DNA from: Aphelenchoides besseyi | Taxonomy: Eukaryota > Nematoda > Chromadorea > Rhabditida > Aphelenchoididae | Reading direction: 5' to 3' | DNA length: 64,000 nucleotides | NCBI GenBank assembly: GCA_024699855.1 | Contig: JAMPIQ010000001.1 | Location: forward strand, 12,772,001 to 12,836,000 | Shown here: positions 1-15,873 of the stretch, in pieces | How the letters are laid out: each line of letters opens with the position of its first letter | Position numbering within the stretch: the stretch's first letter is position 1 | Notes under the pieces: generated by a model | What the model saw: the letters and a program-made list of their open reading frames with translations, nothing else | Told to the model about the DNA's origin: nothing | The model's database searches: none | Translations under genes and position numbers: made by a program

Positions 1-63
1 TGAGGCGGTTGTTGTTGGTGGTGTTGCATCTTCGTATATGATGCGATTTGCGTGAGCAAAAGC

Positions 64-440
64 TCAATCGAGAACGCTTCTCGCCCAACGTTGAAAGCTT
101 GCACTTCTAAAATTCACGGTGAGATTAATAAGATGGTTCAACTCACTTTGTGACTCCGCAAGAAGGAGTCTTGTTTTCAACTCCAGAGCTTCGTTTTGGA
201 GTTTTTTTATGAGCTTGCGGGCCTGTTCCAGAATATCCGCTTGTTCCATTTTGACATCAAGGCGCGGTTCGATGTCTTCGATCACAGTTCGAAGCTCGTT
301 GTATTCCATTTGAAGTCTGTGACGCCGGAGGGATTCTCGGTTACTCTTGCTCATCTAAAAAGAAGTTCAATATAAATAAAAATAAATAAAATTACCTTTT
401 TTGGTGGCTCCTCGTTCGAATCACATGGACGCTCAGGCAT
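64..440 (-). CDS. HES/REF-1-like basic helix-loop-helix protein
   Basis: Two exons on the minus strand, 440-396 and 354-64, are joined by a 41-nt intron (GTAATT...TTTTAG). Exon 1 is exactly 15 codons, so the frame continues across the splice. Residues about 16-75 form a bHLH domain: a basic region SNRESLRRHR, helix 1 around YNELRTVIEDIEP, and helix 2 with the HES-type signature QADILEQARKLIKKL. By family this is a nuclear DNA-binding transcription factor; HES and nematode REF-1 proteins act mostly as repressors. The C-terminal tail is short and has no WRPW motif, although it contains QRW. REF-1 proteins carry two bHLH domains, so the gene could continue past the left edge through an unseen splice. 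The family call is by signature only; the exact paralogue is unknown. Confidence 0.72.
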
Positions 441-1721
441 GACGGCGTTAATTGGAGATCGAAACGACTTGCTGTTGATTGATGCCTGTTGTTTATATGC
501 AGTTTTGGAGCTGCCAGTTGACCGCCTCAGTTCATCTGATCACATTAATTGGGACCTCGAGATATTTTCTTTCTGTATGTCTCATTGGCGTTCGCCATCC
601 AAAATGGGCCGAAGGAATGATTGCTGATTGGTGGTATTGTTGCGGTGTTAAGATTGCGACCGTCGGGTCAATCAGAAGACGGCCGCGTTACAAAACACTA
701 GCAATTAGGTTCGTAAATTTGAATGTGGGGATCGGCGACTGTCAATCGTTTTGTCCTCAAGTGTTGATTTGGATTCAAATTGCAGAACTCTAAACGGTCT
801 GCAATCATCTTCTTTGTTACTGTTTTCGATTTACTATTGTCGTTTTCGTGTCCACTTAGTTGCTTCAAATATTTCTTTTAGTGTTTAGATTTCGTGTTTA
901 TTGTAACAATTGTGTGTTGAATTAAGCAAAATGAAAGTACAATTAGGGGAATGAAGATGGATATTGTTTGGATAGGCGAGAAATTTGCCTTTTTTTAGAA
1001 TATTCGGAAGTTGATGACAAAAAGGATTGGCTATTTCCAAGGCTACTGCTTGAATACCGAACAAACTCATCTCCAATTTGCTTTCAATCTGAATAATTCA
1101 AACCGTAGTGCTTAATCCAACAAGACTGCAATCAGTCAATTACCCAAGCAATAATGTTTCTGTTCATCTTTCAGGTCCTTGAACAGTAGAGCTTTTAAGC
1201 GTGTGAATAGTTTGGAATTGTGCGACATTGATGTTCTCTAATGTTTAATTTTACTTATTTCTTCAGAATTTGTGGCTGATATGTCTGTAAGCAAGGCTAC
1301 GTTCTTTGTTATCACAACGACATTGACAAGTTAATGTCGGAATGTCCATTTTATTATGTTGCTTGTATGATCATTTGAAACATAAAAGTTAGCTGCCAGA
1401 AAACAGAACCTTAAAAGATGTCATAGAAAACTTAAACGCAACATCCACCTAACAACCATATGTTGAGCGAGTTTCTGGGTAACTTGACATTCTTCAACCG
1501 CACATGACTTTCCAACCGTTAATTATGTCTGCGATTTATAGTCAGATAACAGGCGTCTAAACGTAATTATCAAACTTGATCTCTAAAATTTCCCGCCCCA
1601 TTTGAGCGACCAATAATGCAACATTTCGAGTATGTTCCCGAGTGAAAATAACCCGCCCATTCAATTAACAAGTGTTGAAGTAATTAGTTTCAATATTGCA
1701 GTCTGAAGCTAACGAATCAAA
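441..1721. other. Intergenic region between bHLH and chemoreceptor genes
   Basis: About 1.3 kb without a credible exon. It is the shared upstream region of the leftward bHLH gene and the rightward chemoreceptor relic. Short open frames here lack codon structure and flanking splice sites. I see no tRNA, repeat array or hairpin. Confidence 0.6.
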
Positions 1722-2787
<1,066 letters not shown>

Positions 2788-2820
2788 CTAAAGAACGAAT
2801 AGACAGACAACATGAAGCTA

Positions 2821-2958
<138 letters not shown>

Positions 2959-3829
2959 TTAAAACTAATCAATTTCAACTTTTACTCAATACCTTGGGTA
3001 GGAAAGAAGAAATTCGATCAAATTCACTTTATCGAATGTTCTGGAAGGTTTTCAAATATTGAAAACGATTGTATCGGCAAAATTTGTTTATTCGAAAAAG
3101 GACGCGATCTGAATTGCCATAAACGAAAATGGATTTTTCCCAAACAAGTCGGGGCGTTCAATTACAAACGGAAGGTGCATAGAAAGCGAAAACGACGATT
3201 TTTCCTAACGATCTTCCTTCGACATTTGTTTTTGCCTGGTTTTAACGCCCTTTTTGTCCGATAAAATACAACGAAAACGGTCAGTTCGAATCATTCGATG
3301 CTCAGCGGAGGATTAGATAGTTGTTCAGTTCGTTTTTCACTTGCTCTTAGCTCGCTTCCTTATTGTGATCGTGGCGTTTTTCTTGCAATCACTTAAGTAT
3401 TCTCTTCTTTACAGTTACTCATCAACTCTGTCGAGAATGGTTTAATTATCGATTTATAAATTTTGGAATCGTCAATTGACGATTGGTTGTTCTTTGAGTT
3501 GTAAGTGAAATGACCCTTTGGTGTTTAACCGCCGGGTAATCTGGCGTTCCTCATTCAAATATTCCTTTGCTATGACCGCCGGACCTCTGGCCAACATCTA
3601 GCTATCAATAGCCACTCGACATTGGTCGTTTCTCCTCCCCTTTTTGCCAATTGTGCAATTCCCGTATTTTGTATTTAAACGACGCCTCGTAACGATCGAA
3701 GTCCATTTCGTTTGGCTGTTTTTTGCCATCTCTCTCCCTCTCTCTCTTCCGCGCCACTTTCGTATCGTCTCATTCGTGTTTTTGACCGTAATTATCTTAT
3801 TGTATTTTCGTGTCGTTTCTATCAATAAA

Positions 3830-3851
3830 GGTTTATTAACTCAAGTTTGAG
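3830..3851 (+). other. SL1-like spliced-leader 22-mer in genomic DNA
   Basis: This 22-base stretch begins GGTTTA and ends CAAGTTTGAG. It matches the canonical nematode SL1 leader (established knowledge) at 19 of 22 positions; the differences are at positions 7, 9 and 12. An SL RNA gene would have a GT donor directly after the leader, but here ATTACAG follows. It lies about 20 nt upstream of the first recognisable exon of the copy A nested gene. Confidence 0.6.
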
Positions 3852-3872
3852 ATTACAGCGAAAAAACTTCCG

Positions 3873-6416
3873 CTAGGAACCGTTCAACAAATTCGGAGAA
3901 ATCAAGATCAACTGGAATAAAGAAACCTCTTCGAACAAAGGTGTCAATCCGACACCACGAAGTGCGGAACTTGGCCGACGTTTGGATGTCTTGCGCAACG
4001 AACACGTTCATCAGCGAGTAAGTTTATTACGTGAACTCTTCAAAATTTTTTGTTTTTCAGCACGCCAATCAGGCCTACACTGAAACGGGCCTTCTGAAGA
4101 CGGCCGTTGACGTGATGGCGGCAGCCGATCATTTGATATCGAATGGACTCAAGTTCAAGTCGTTTGACTTGACTGGAGAAGTGGGAATTCAAAGCGATGG
4201 ATTCAAAACTCGAAAGGCGATCCAACTGCTTCAGTTGGCACGAACTCAATTTCGCCGCCATTACATCAAGCCAGAAGAGCTGAAAGGCGAGGTGAAATCG
4301 TGCGCTTATGTGCTCATGAAGCGCACTTTCGACCCAAAAGCCTCCAACGTCGAGAAAATCGAACAAGTTGGCTACGCTGGTGAACGGCAAACAACGCACA
4401 CGGCCCGTGCGACTTCAAACCGCTTCGACGCCACAGCGTAAGTGACTTAGCTGTTTGACTGCATCTAATCATTTGTTTTCAGGTTGAACATTTTCCCACA
4501 GAAATTGGGAAAGCCGATGCAATTCGTCGGAATCGACTTGCAAAATCGGCTAACGGAAGACCAACGGCATAAAGCCGAAACTATGGTGATGGGGTTGTTC
4601 AGTAAGTTTGTTCCCTTTCTTCTTTGATAACTCTACCAATTTCAGAGGGCTGTGCCCACGACGCCGACTACCGACTCGCGAATGTTCAAAGAGGTCGTGA
4701 AGTTGGGTCGCAATTAAAGAAGAACGTGAAGCGGCCAATCTACGTCGGAGGAACTTCGGCGATCGATCAGATGATCGCCTCGTACCTGCTGCTTCGAGGT
4801 TTCGAACTCGGAGTCCCTTACGAAGTGGACTACACGCCGGTAAGTTACTTCGTCAAAATTTCGAACTAAACTTCTCTTTTCAGCGATCGGGTTTGGCGCT
4901 AAAACGCCATGAAGAACAGGAGAAGAAAGAGAAACGGCAGTCGACCGAGCTTGCCGCTCTTCGTGAGCAAGTCGCCGCTTTAACCAAAGAAGCGCCAAAA
5001 GCTCCCAGTGTCGCGCAACTCATTGCCAAAGCGGAGAAAGCAGCGCAGGATGCCGCACGTCCGCAATCTTCGGCGTCCAGTGCCATTGCTCAGGAACGAG
5101 CAGACAGATTGGCGGTGAAAGCGCAAGAGGCCGTCAAGATTAAGAAACTTGCGGCCCAGCTTCCAGCTTCCGGCTTAACCCCGAAACAAACTGTAAGTGA
5201 TAGACGAAATTACAATTTGTTCAATGATCACATTTCAGAAGACAACGCCTCCCGCTGAATCCACCGCAAAGGTCCCAACTACCGATCCAGTGAACGCGGA
5301 GAAAATCGAACAAGTTGGTTATGCGGGTGAGCGGCAAACTACTCACCTCGCTCGAGCAACGTCAAATCGCTTCAATGCGACGGCGTAAGTGACTTAGCTG
5401 TTTGACTGCATCTAATCATTTGTTTTCAGGTTGAACATTTTCCCAAAGAAATTGGGAACTCCGATGAAATACGTCGGAATCGATCTGCAAAATCGATTGA
5501 CGGAAGACCAACGGCATCAAGCCGAAACTATGATCATCGGGCTTTTTAGTAAGTTCCTTCTCATTCTTTTTTACAAAACTAATTTCAGAGGGCAGTGCCC
5601 ACGATGCCGACTATCGACTCGCGAATATCCAACGCGGGCGAGAAGTTGGCTCGCAATTGAAGAAGAACGTGAAGCGGCCAATTTACGTCGGAGGAACTTC
5701 GGCGATCGACGGTTTGATTGCCGCTTATTTGGTTCTTCGCGGCTTCGAACTTGGAGAGCACAAAGAAGTTGACTATAAGCCGGTAAGTTTTATTCTTCTT
5801 TGTTTCTTACAAAACACTTCCGTTTCAGCGATCCGGATTGGCCCTGAAGCGACACGAAGCGAAGGTGGAAGAAGAGAAAAAGCGAGCATCTGAACTCGCC
5901 CATCTTCGTGAAAAGGTTGCCGCTTTAACCAAGGAAACGCCAAAAGCTCCATCCGTTAAGGAGCTAATCGCCAAAGCGGAGAAAGCAGCGCAGGATGCCG
6001 CACGTCCGCAATCATCTTCGTCCAGTGCCATTGCCCAAGAACGAGCAAACAAGACCGCCGCTGATGCTCATCAAGCAATCAAAATTGCTAAACTCGCCGC
6101 TGAATTGCCAATTCCGAAAGTTGCGCAAGAAGTAAGTTGCTAACAAGAAACTGAATCTAATCACCGGTCGCATTTTAGAAGCGAACGATCGCTGCTGAAG
6201 TCGCATCGACTCCAACCGTCAACCACGCGGAGTTTGTGCCGTCAACTGTCGTTGAAGCTCCATCGAGCAATCACGGTAATTGAGCGTCTTCGTGTCGAAA
6301 ACGAACAGGTAAAAACAAGTAAATAGAAACCAAATAATCATTTCTTTTCAGATCATCAAGCAAATGTCGGAAACGGAGCGAGAAATCGAGCAGCTTAAGA
6401 AGCCCAAGTTTTGTTA
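3873..6416 (+). pseudogene. Copy A of the nested coiled-coil protein gene, enlarged and probably broken
   Basis: Related to the intact gene at 8887-10758. The first alignable exon ends RRLDVLRNEHVHQR (about 3873-4017) and begins at a TAG acceptor. The position aligned with the copy B start has ATG but continues GTT TAA (about 3428), so the normal 5' exons are lost. The body then has two tandem units. Unit 1 (4061-5296) ends where unit 2 (about 5297-6283) restarts at EKIEQVGYAGERQ, so the middle and coiled-coil parts occur twice. At 6281-6285 one extra T creates the stop SNHGN*, leaving the final zipper segment (ERLRVENEQ, then exon 6352-6416 ending KKPKFC) out of frame. All internal introns remain canonical. 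It may still make a shortened protein from an internal Met such as the one at about 4114. Function is unknown. Confidence 0.75.
4576..5290 (+). repeat. Near-identical tract shared with 9894-10608
   Basis: This tract, including three introns, appears identical to 9894-10608 (offset 5318), apart from single differences at its edges. The flanking parts of the two nested genes are clearly diverged, which indicates recent gene conversion or a recent local exchange. Confidence 0.85.
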
Positions 6417-6499
6417 AATTTTGTTTTTGTTTTGTTGTTTTTGATTAAACGTTCCACCTTTTTGATCGACAATTTACCCCCAAAAAGAAAATCAAGCAC

Positions 6500-6590
6500 A
6501 CATTGTCGGAGTGTTGAAGGTGTTGAATCCGGCTTTGCACATTCCTGATCCATTGTCAACGACCAAAGCTGCAACTTCTTCGTCGTACAT
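6500..6590 (-). pseudogene. Actin exon 1 remnant with internal deletion (copy A)
   Basis: It begins [20 protein letters not shown] and then jumps to FNTFNTPTM, so 103 codons are missing in frame compared with the 400-nt exon 1 of copy B. The donor that was GTGAGT is here GTGCTT. The leader with an ACAG acceptor upstream is still recognisable to about 6613, where similarity stops and a helicase fragment begins. Confidence 0.9.
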
Positions 6591-6620
6591 TTTGAATTGG
6601 GTGTTCGCTGTTTCATTAGA

Positions 6621-7224
6621 TGTTTATGCTCCTTAAACTCATCCACCAGTTTTTCCTCTATTCGGAAATGTTTGCACTCGTCCATTCCAATAATCGATGA
6701 GCCATTCACATCGCAATAATTGAAGAACCTGAACATATCAATTGGATATTACAATTACGAGTAGACGTACTTGTTCCATGTCGCGTGAGTGCTCAACGCC
6801 TTTCGATTTCCAATCACAACGAGCAAATGTTCGGCACGTGTAATAGCGGTGTTCAGACGCTGAAGAGCCGATTAGTTGCATTCATTCGCTTTCCTACCAG
6901 ATCACAATCAATGAATCCAAGTCCGTTGCTTCCTGATCGGACGGTCGTCATAATGATCGCCTTTCTTTCACTTCCTTGAAATCGCTCAACCGATTCGATT
7001 GTAATATTTTCGTAGCTCTCAAGTCGTTGGGTAATAAAACGTGTTTGAGCTTTGTACGGCGAAATGATTCCCAAATCGCAAGCCTTTAAACGCGTCCTTC
7101 CATTCAATTCTTTTGTTAACAACTGGCTAATCAAATTCAAGTGATTTGAATCAACTACAACCATTTTATTTTTTGGACGAACATAGCAAAAAGGTGTGTT
7201 GAAAAGATTTTCAACAGACAGCAA
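6621..7224 (-). pseudogene. C-terminal fragment of an SF1 (UPF1/MOV10/DNA2-like) helicase
   Basis: Minus-strand exons at about 7224-6898, 6859-6771 and 6728-6621 splice cleanly. They encode the end of a superfamily 1 helicase: motif V region IISPYKAQTRFI, then VERFQGSERKAIIMTTVRS, and motif VI RLNTAITRAEHLLVVIGN. The ATPase half (motifs I-III) is absent: upstream lies only about 90 bp before the 3' end of actin. Downstream the reading frame (FFNYCDVNG...[10 protein letters not shown]) runs without a stop into the actin exon 1 remnant, in a non-actin frame. By family, complete proteins unwind nucleic acid in RNA silencing or decay. This piece lacks a Walker motif and should be inactive. Confidence 0.8.
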
Positions 7225-7317
7225 TGGTGGGAAGTTATTTCGACGGGATTTTTTGAAACAAGAAGACAGAAAATGGATGTAGGTAACACTTGACGTACGG
7301 TCGGATAGACGATTTGC

Positions 7318-11329
<4,012 letters not shown>

Positions 11330-11811
11330 TCACGAATTGAAAACGCGTGAGTCACGAAATCTCGAAGTCAGAAACCGAAAGACTCCAAAACGTAAAGCAA
11401 GAGCGAACAGTTCAAATCGCCGCAACTTTTAGGCGCGATCAATGCGCAAGACCGTTGACGTGCAATTGGAAGTGTAGTAGGGATTTGACCTTGCCGATGT
11501 GTTTCCGAAGGTGAAAGCAAAAAACGTGGCCGCAGTGGAGTCAAACAGAGAGCGGCAGCAGTCGTAACAATTCTATCGACCATTCTGTTCTAGAGATTGA
11601 GTGGCCATTGGGTTAAGCTCTCCGTAGTCCTTCAACTCCGCCCATGATGAAATGGCAAAAGAGTGGAAAGGACAACAGCCGCCCACAGCGTTCGGACCAT
11701 ACGATTGGGAACGGCCGAAAGAGCGAGGAAGCCGCTGCGGTGGACACACAACCGCACTCTCGACAATAACAATCGAGGCGTTTTTCCATCGGCCCCACAA
11801 ACAGGCTGCTC

Positions 11812-11841
11812 GAAGAGAGCGAGAGAGAGAGAGAGAGAGGC
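11812..11841. repeat. GAGA dinucleotide repeat
   Basis: A run of about 30 bases dominated by GA repeats in the distal upstream region of actin. Such tracts are polymorphic microsatellites and can bind GAGA-type factors; no function can be shown here. Confidence 0.8.
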
Positions 11842-14800
11842 GGGAGATTGTTTAGGGGGCATTGCGCCGCGGCAAACGTCCTACTCCACAACACACGAAC
11901 CAAAACGAACAGACGCGTCTTTTCACTACCCTACGTCCGTCCTTTTTGCGGCGTTCGTATGCGGCGGAATGACACGCCCCAACTCTCTTTCTCAACACAG
12001 AGCCCGATCGACGGCATGGAAAGACGCTGCTCAATGCGCAAGCAAAATCGAGGCCGAAATGCACCCCAAATGAGATTGGATGGCCGTTTAGGCGCGCAAA
12101 CTGACGTGCGTCGGTTCGAAAATTTCAAAAAAATTGGCGCGATCAACACCCTTTAGCCTCAAAAACTTTCTATGAGCGCGAATTTTGAAAGAAAACAACC
12201 GACTGCGCGTGATTTCGTTTTTGAAATCTCTCCTATGATTCATCAGTTACAACAGCAACAATGATGAGTAATCAAACCGGCGCAATCGCATTAGACTTCA
12301 ACAGACCCAAATAAACCAACTCATCAAAAATCAACCGAACAACAAGAAGAATACCGAGCCTAGATGACTTGTGAGTTCTCTGAACTGCAATCTATTGGAG
12401 TTTATTGTTATGCAGACTGCGTTTTTGGAACCAAAAAACGTTGCGAGCCGTTTCGGTTTCCACTGTTTTTGAAGACCAAAAACGATACCCGAAAAGTCAG
12501 AATTGCAAAAGACGAACGGACGAGAAAGTGCGGCGATAGGACGGACAAAAATTGAGGTTAATCGCGCGCAATCGGACGGGAATGAGGAGCTTCGCGATCT
12601 GACCTCTCCATCACCGACGAATTCCGTTCGATGACGAAGAGAACAAACGTGGCGATGGAATGCGCACTCATCTTTTCGATGCAAAGAAGAAGATTCATGG
12701 ACCGACCGTTAGGTGCCATGGATCGAATATCGACTGACGAAAATTGGCGGAGTTGCCAATGGCCGTCGATCAGCCCGCCTTCTCTCCCACGCTTCCCAAT
12801 TCCTTGGAATCAACGGCAACTGACGCCGTGGACTTTTCGCTTTTAGCATGAATGCCATGAGAATCGAATGAGTTTGGCCGCTTGGTTATCAGCGAGAAAC
12901 GTCGTCGGGACGCAACAGCCGCAAAATGAAAAAAGAAAGGAGCGGCAGGTCGATCGATTGCTAACGGCCGACGCGCTTTCACGCAACGGCCACACCCTTT
13001 CGATCGTTTTTTTTGGGCCCATGGGCGTCCGCGTTGATTCATCAATCGCCGCCTTCGCTTTGGCAAAATCGCGATTTCACGTCCCGAAATGGTCGTGGCG
13101 TTCTCGCCGAGACGAAACTTGAGCAACAGCGCGGCGACGCAAAAAGTCATGATCAGTCGTCGTTGTGAAAACGCGAACCGTGAGTGCTCGTTTTTAAGCA
13201 GCGTCCATGATTGTGCCTCCGGTCTTTCGCTGACTCATCGAAAATACGCCGTTGGATGTTCGGTCAATTTCGATGCGCAAAAACGGAAATCGCGTACGTC
13301 CAATTCTCTCCGCCTTACAGTTTTCATAATCGGAAGTTAAACGATGAAGCTGATGAGCCGTCGAGATTCCACAAATTCCGCGTAATGAGACGTAAAAGAC
13401 CGAAATGTCATTTGGCTTTTGGATGCCGTCGACAAGTGAATTCCCCACTTGCGCTCGAAACCCCCGAGCGAATTGGTTCTCGTGAACACCACCAGAGCGA
13501 ATCTTCATAATTCGATTGCATTCGGCATTCTTGTCGTTTGGCTTTCGATCGCTATCGAGAGCGCCAGTCGCCACCATTTCCCACACAACTGAAACCCTAA
13601 GGCGTCCAACAGCGCGCTCGAAAATTTGACCCATCAGTTTTAATGTGCAAAAGCGGAAAATTCAAAAGTCACATCGTGAAGTCAATCATACGATTAGAAT
13701 GAATGCGCAGTAGTGAGGATTTCTGGAACAATACAGAAGACAAGAGTTTGCTACAAAACTCTTGAAGCAACTGATTTGAAGAAGAACTTCGGGTGGAGAC
13801 GTAGGCGCTCGAAAGATGTGAATGTGCTCGAAGATCGCACGTTTCTCACAAGAGGGGAAACAGAGATCCGAGTGTTGTTGGCCAAATGATGGGGATCCGA
13901 AAATCGTCCGCCTCCACTGCTTGTCGGCCTGCAAAACAAAACGCCAACGCGTTTCTGTTTCTTCGAATCGCTATGCAACAGCTGCGGACTAACCAGCGAA
14001 ATGTCCACTCGTTTGGCGGAAAAGTTGGACATTCGGAAATCATTAGAACCAAACACATTCGAAGGGATCTGAATCCAAAGATTCGACTCGAAAACGAAAT
14101 GAGTGCGCAATCAAAATCTGAAAGTTGAAGAATGAAGAGAAACATTGGACCTTAACGGCATTTTATACTTCACGTTGTTTCTCTGCTCCGCCTCATTCAT
14201 CCACAAACCGATGGCCAACGGCACAGCTCTTCCACGAACACGATCGTTCGCCTTAATCAACTGCCCGCCCATTCATGATCCAAAATCATCAAATCAGAAG
14301 CCAAACGACTTCCACTTCTCGAAACAAAAAAACTGGACGGTCGAAAGGAATTTTGAACAAAGATTTTCGGTATCCAGAAAACTGTTTGCGCTCTACAAGA
14401 TCACGAATTCGCACTCATGAAAACGAGTCGTGTATCCACTGGAAATTTGACCCACGGCCGTATGTCCACGGCGAATGAAGTGGACAGACGGTTCTTTTCA
14501 CAAGCAAAGTTTACGGTATTCGATTGCCTATGATTAATCACTTTTTGGCACCAAATTGCGTGTGACGTAAAACAAGTGCCGTCGGGCGTAATGAAAACGT
14601 CGGGACGCAAATGTCTTTTTGTCTCTGTGTGATCGTCTTCTTGAGATCTACGCAGCTGCTGGAATATCAAACGTGTGTACACGATTCTTGGGGCCGAATT
14701 TCCAGGAAAATCCCATTCGTCTCTCCGAGATCCTCGTCGCCGCCGATCGACAAGTGCACTTTTTTCTTTCGATGCGTCTCTCGCTTCCCGGAATCGAAGC

Positions 14801-15686
14801 GTTGCGGCCAAAAAACTTTTGCGTCCTTTCGCCGAAACTCCTCCAAACGTGCACAATTAATTCCAGCGGATCGATCGAAAACGTCAAAAGACCACGAAAT
14901 AAACAAAACCGCCGTTTGTTTACGAAGTCGTTCCGTACAATTGGGTCGATCGGTGTCCAACGCAAAAGATTCCGACGTTAAAACGTCATTTTCGTGGAGT
15001 CGAAAAGTGCGCAGATGTTCACAGAGTTCGATCAACGGAAAAAAACAATTCAAATCGCAGATGTTTTCTTCCACAAGACGCCGAGCGTACGGTCGGAGAC
15101 CTTCGGGTTTTTGGCAAACAAATTTGCTGCGCAGTTTTCTCGAACTGCCACACGGCAGTTGAGTGGGTTGGCGGAGAGAACGCCTGTTCGACACCTCCGA
15201 TCTTCAAAGAACGTCGATCGGCAAATTTCGGGAATCAATCAGCCATCAACTTCCGAGTATCCACCCGCCATCCAAAACACATGCAACTAATTTCTGGAAT
15301 CGCATCAGAACCAATTGCGACGGAAATACCCTCGAAGCTGCAGGGACAATCCTCGAAATTGATCGAAAATTTAATCGTCCACTTGAGAAACGTCGAGTGG
15401 ATTTATGTCCACGAGCAGATGCGCGAGTTGGCACCGAACTCATCAATCACCGACCGAAATGTCAAACCAAATGCGGGAATCCTTTTGAAACAAAAACAGC
15501 TCGCTGTCCATCTAATGGACGTTTCCGGCAAATCGCCGCAGTCTGGAGAAATCGACCAAACTGATCGTCTTCTTCTTCTCTTACGTTCGTTGACGTGTCT
15601 GATCGGCTGCTGAGAAACGGCGACAGAACAGAAATAACAGGCTGGGAATTTCGTCGCTCAACTCCACAATATTGTACAATATCCAA

Positions 15687-15873
15687 TGACTCATCAATTC
15701 TCATGAATCACAATTATCTTATGATCCTAATTGGGAATCACGAGTTCAATTGGTCTGACGGTTTTTGTTGCCGCTGAAAGGTCGAAAAGAACGTAAACAA
15801 CGCAAAAGGACGTCGATGACTCATCTTTGATTTGGCCACGAGAAAACGTTCGAATACAACAACTGATGAGTCA
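15687..15873. promoter_or_regulatory. Cluster of TGACTCAT (AP-1/bZIP-like) octamers
   Basis: TGACTCAT occurs at 15687-15694 and 15817-15824, and as its complement ATGAGTCA at 15866-15873. A fourth copy lies at 13231-13238. The octamer contains the AP-1 core TGACTCA bound by bZIP factors. Three copies within 190 bp of a gene-free stretch suggest, but do not prove, an enhancer. Confidence 0.35.

Noticed and set aside
3830..3851. Interpretation of the SL1-like 22-mer as an SL RNA gene
   Set aside because: No GT donor follows the leader, and no SL RNA-like snRNA body with an Sm site was seen downstream.
4040..6052. Minus-strand open frames across the nested genes (for example 119, 94 and 68 codons; likewise 9373-9861)
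   Set aside because: They are the complement of well-supported plus-strand exons that splice in frame and share codon-level conservation between copies.
11652..12156. Clustered open frames near the GAGA repeat
   Set aside because: They arise from low-complexity GA/CT sequence and have no homology or splice structure.
14401..15564. Long overlapping open frames of 130-183 codons on both strands
   Set aside because: They overlap antisense to each other, are arginine/serine-rich, show no domain, start context or splice support, and sit in DNA of uniform non-coding character.
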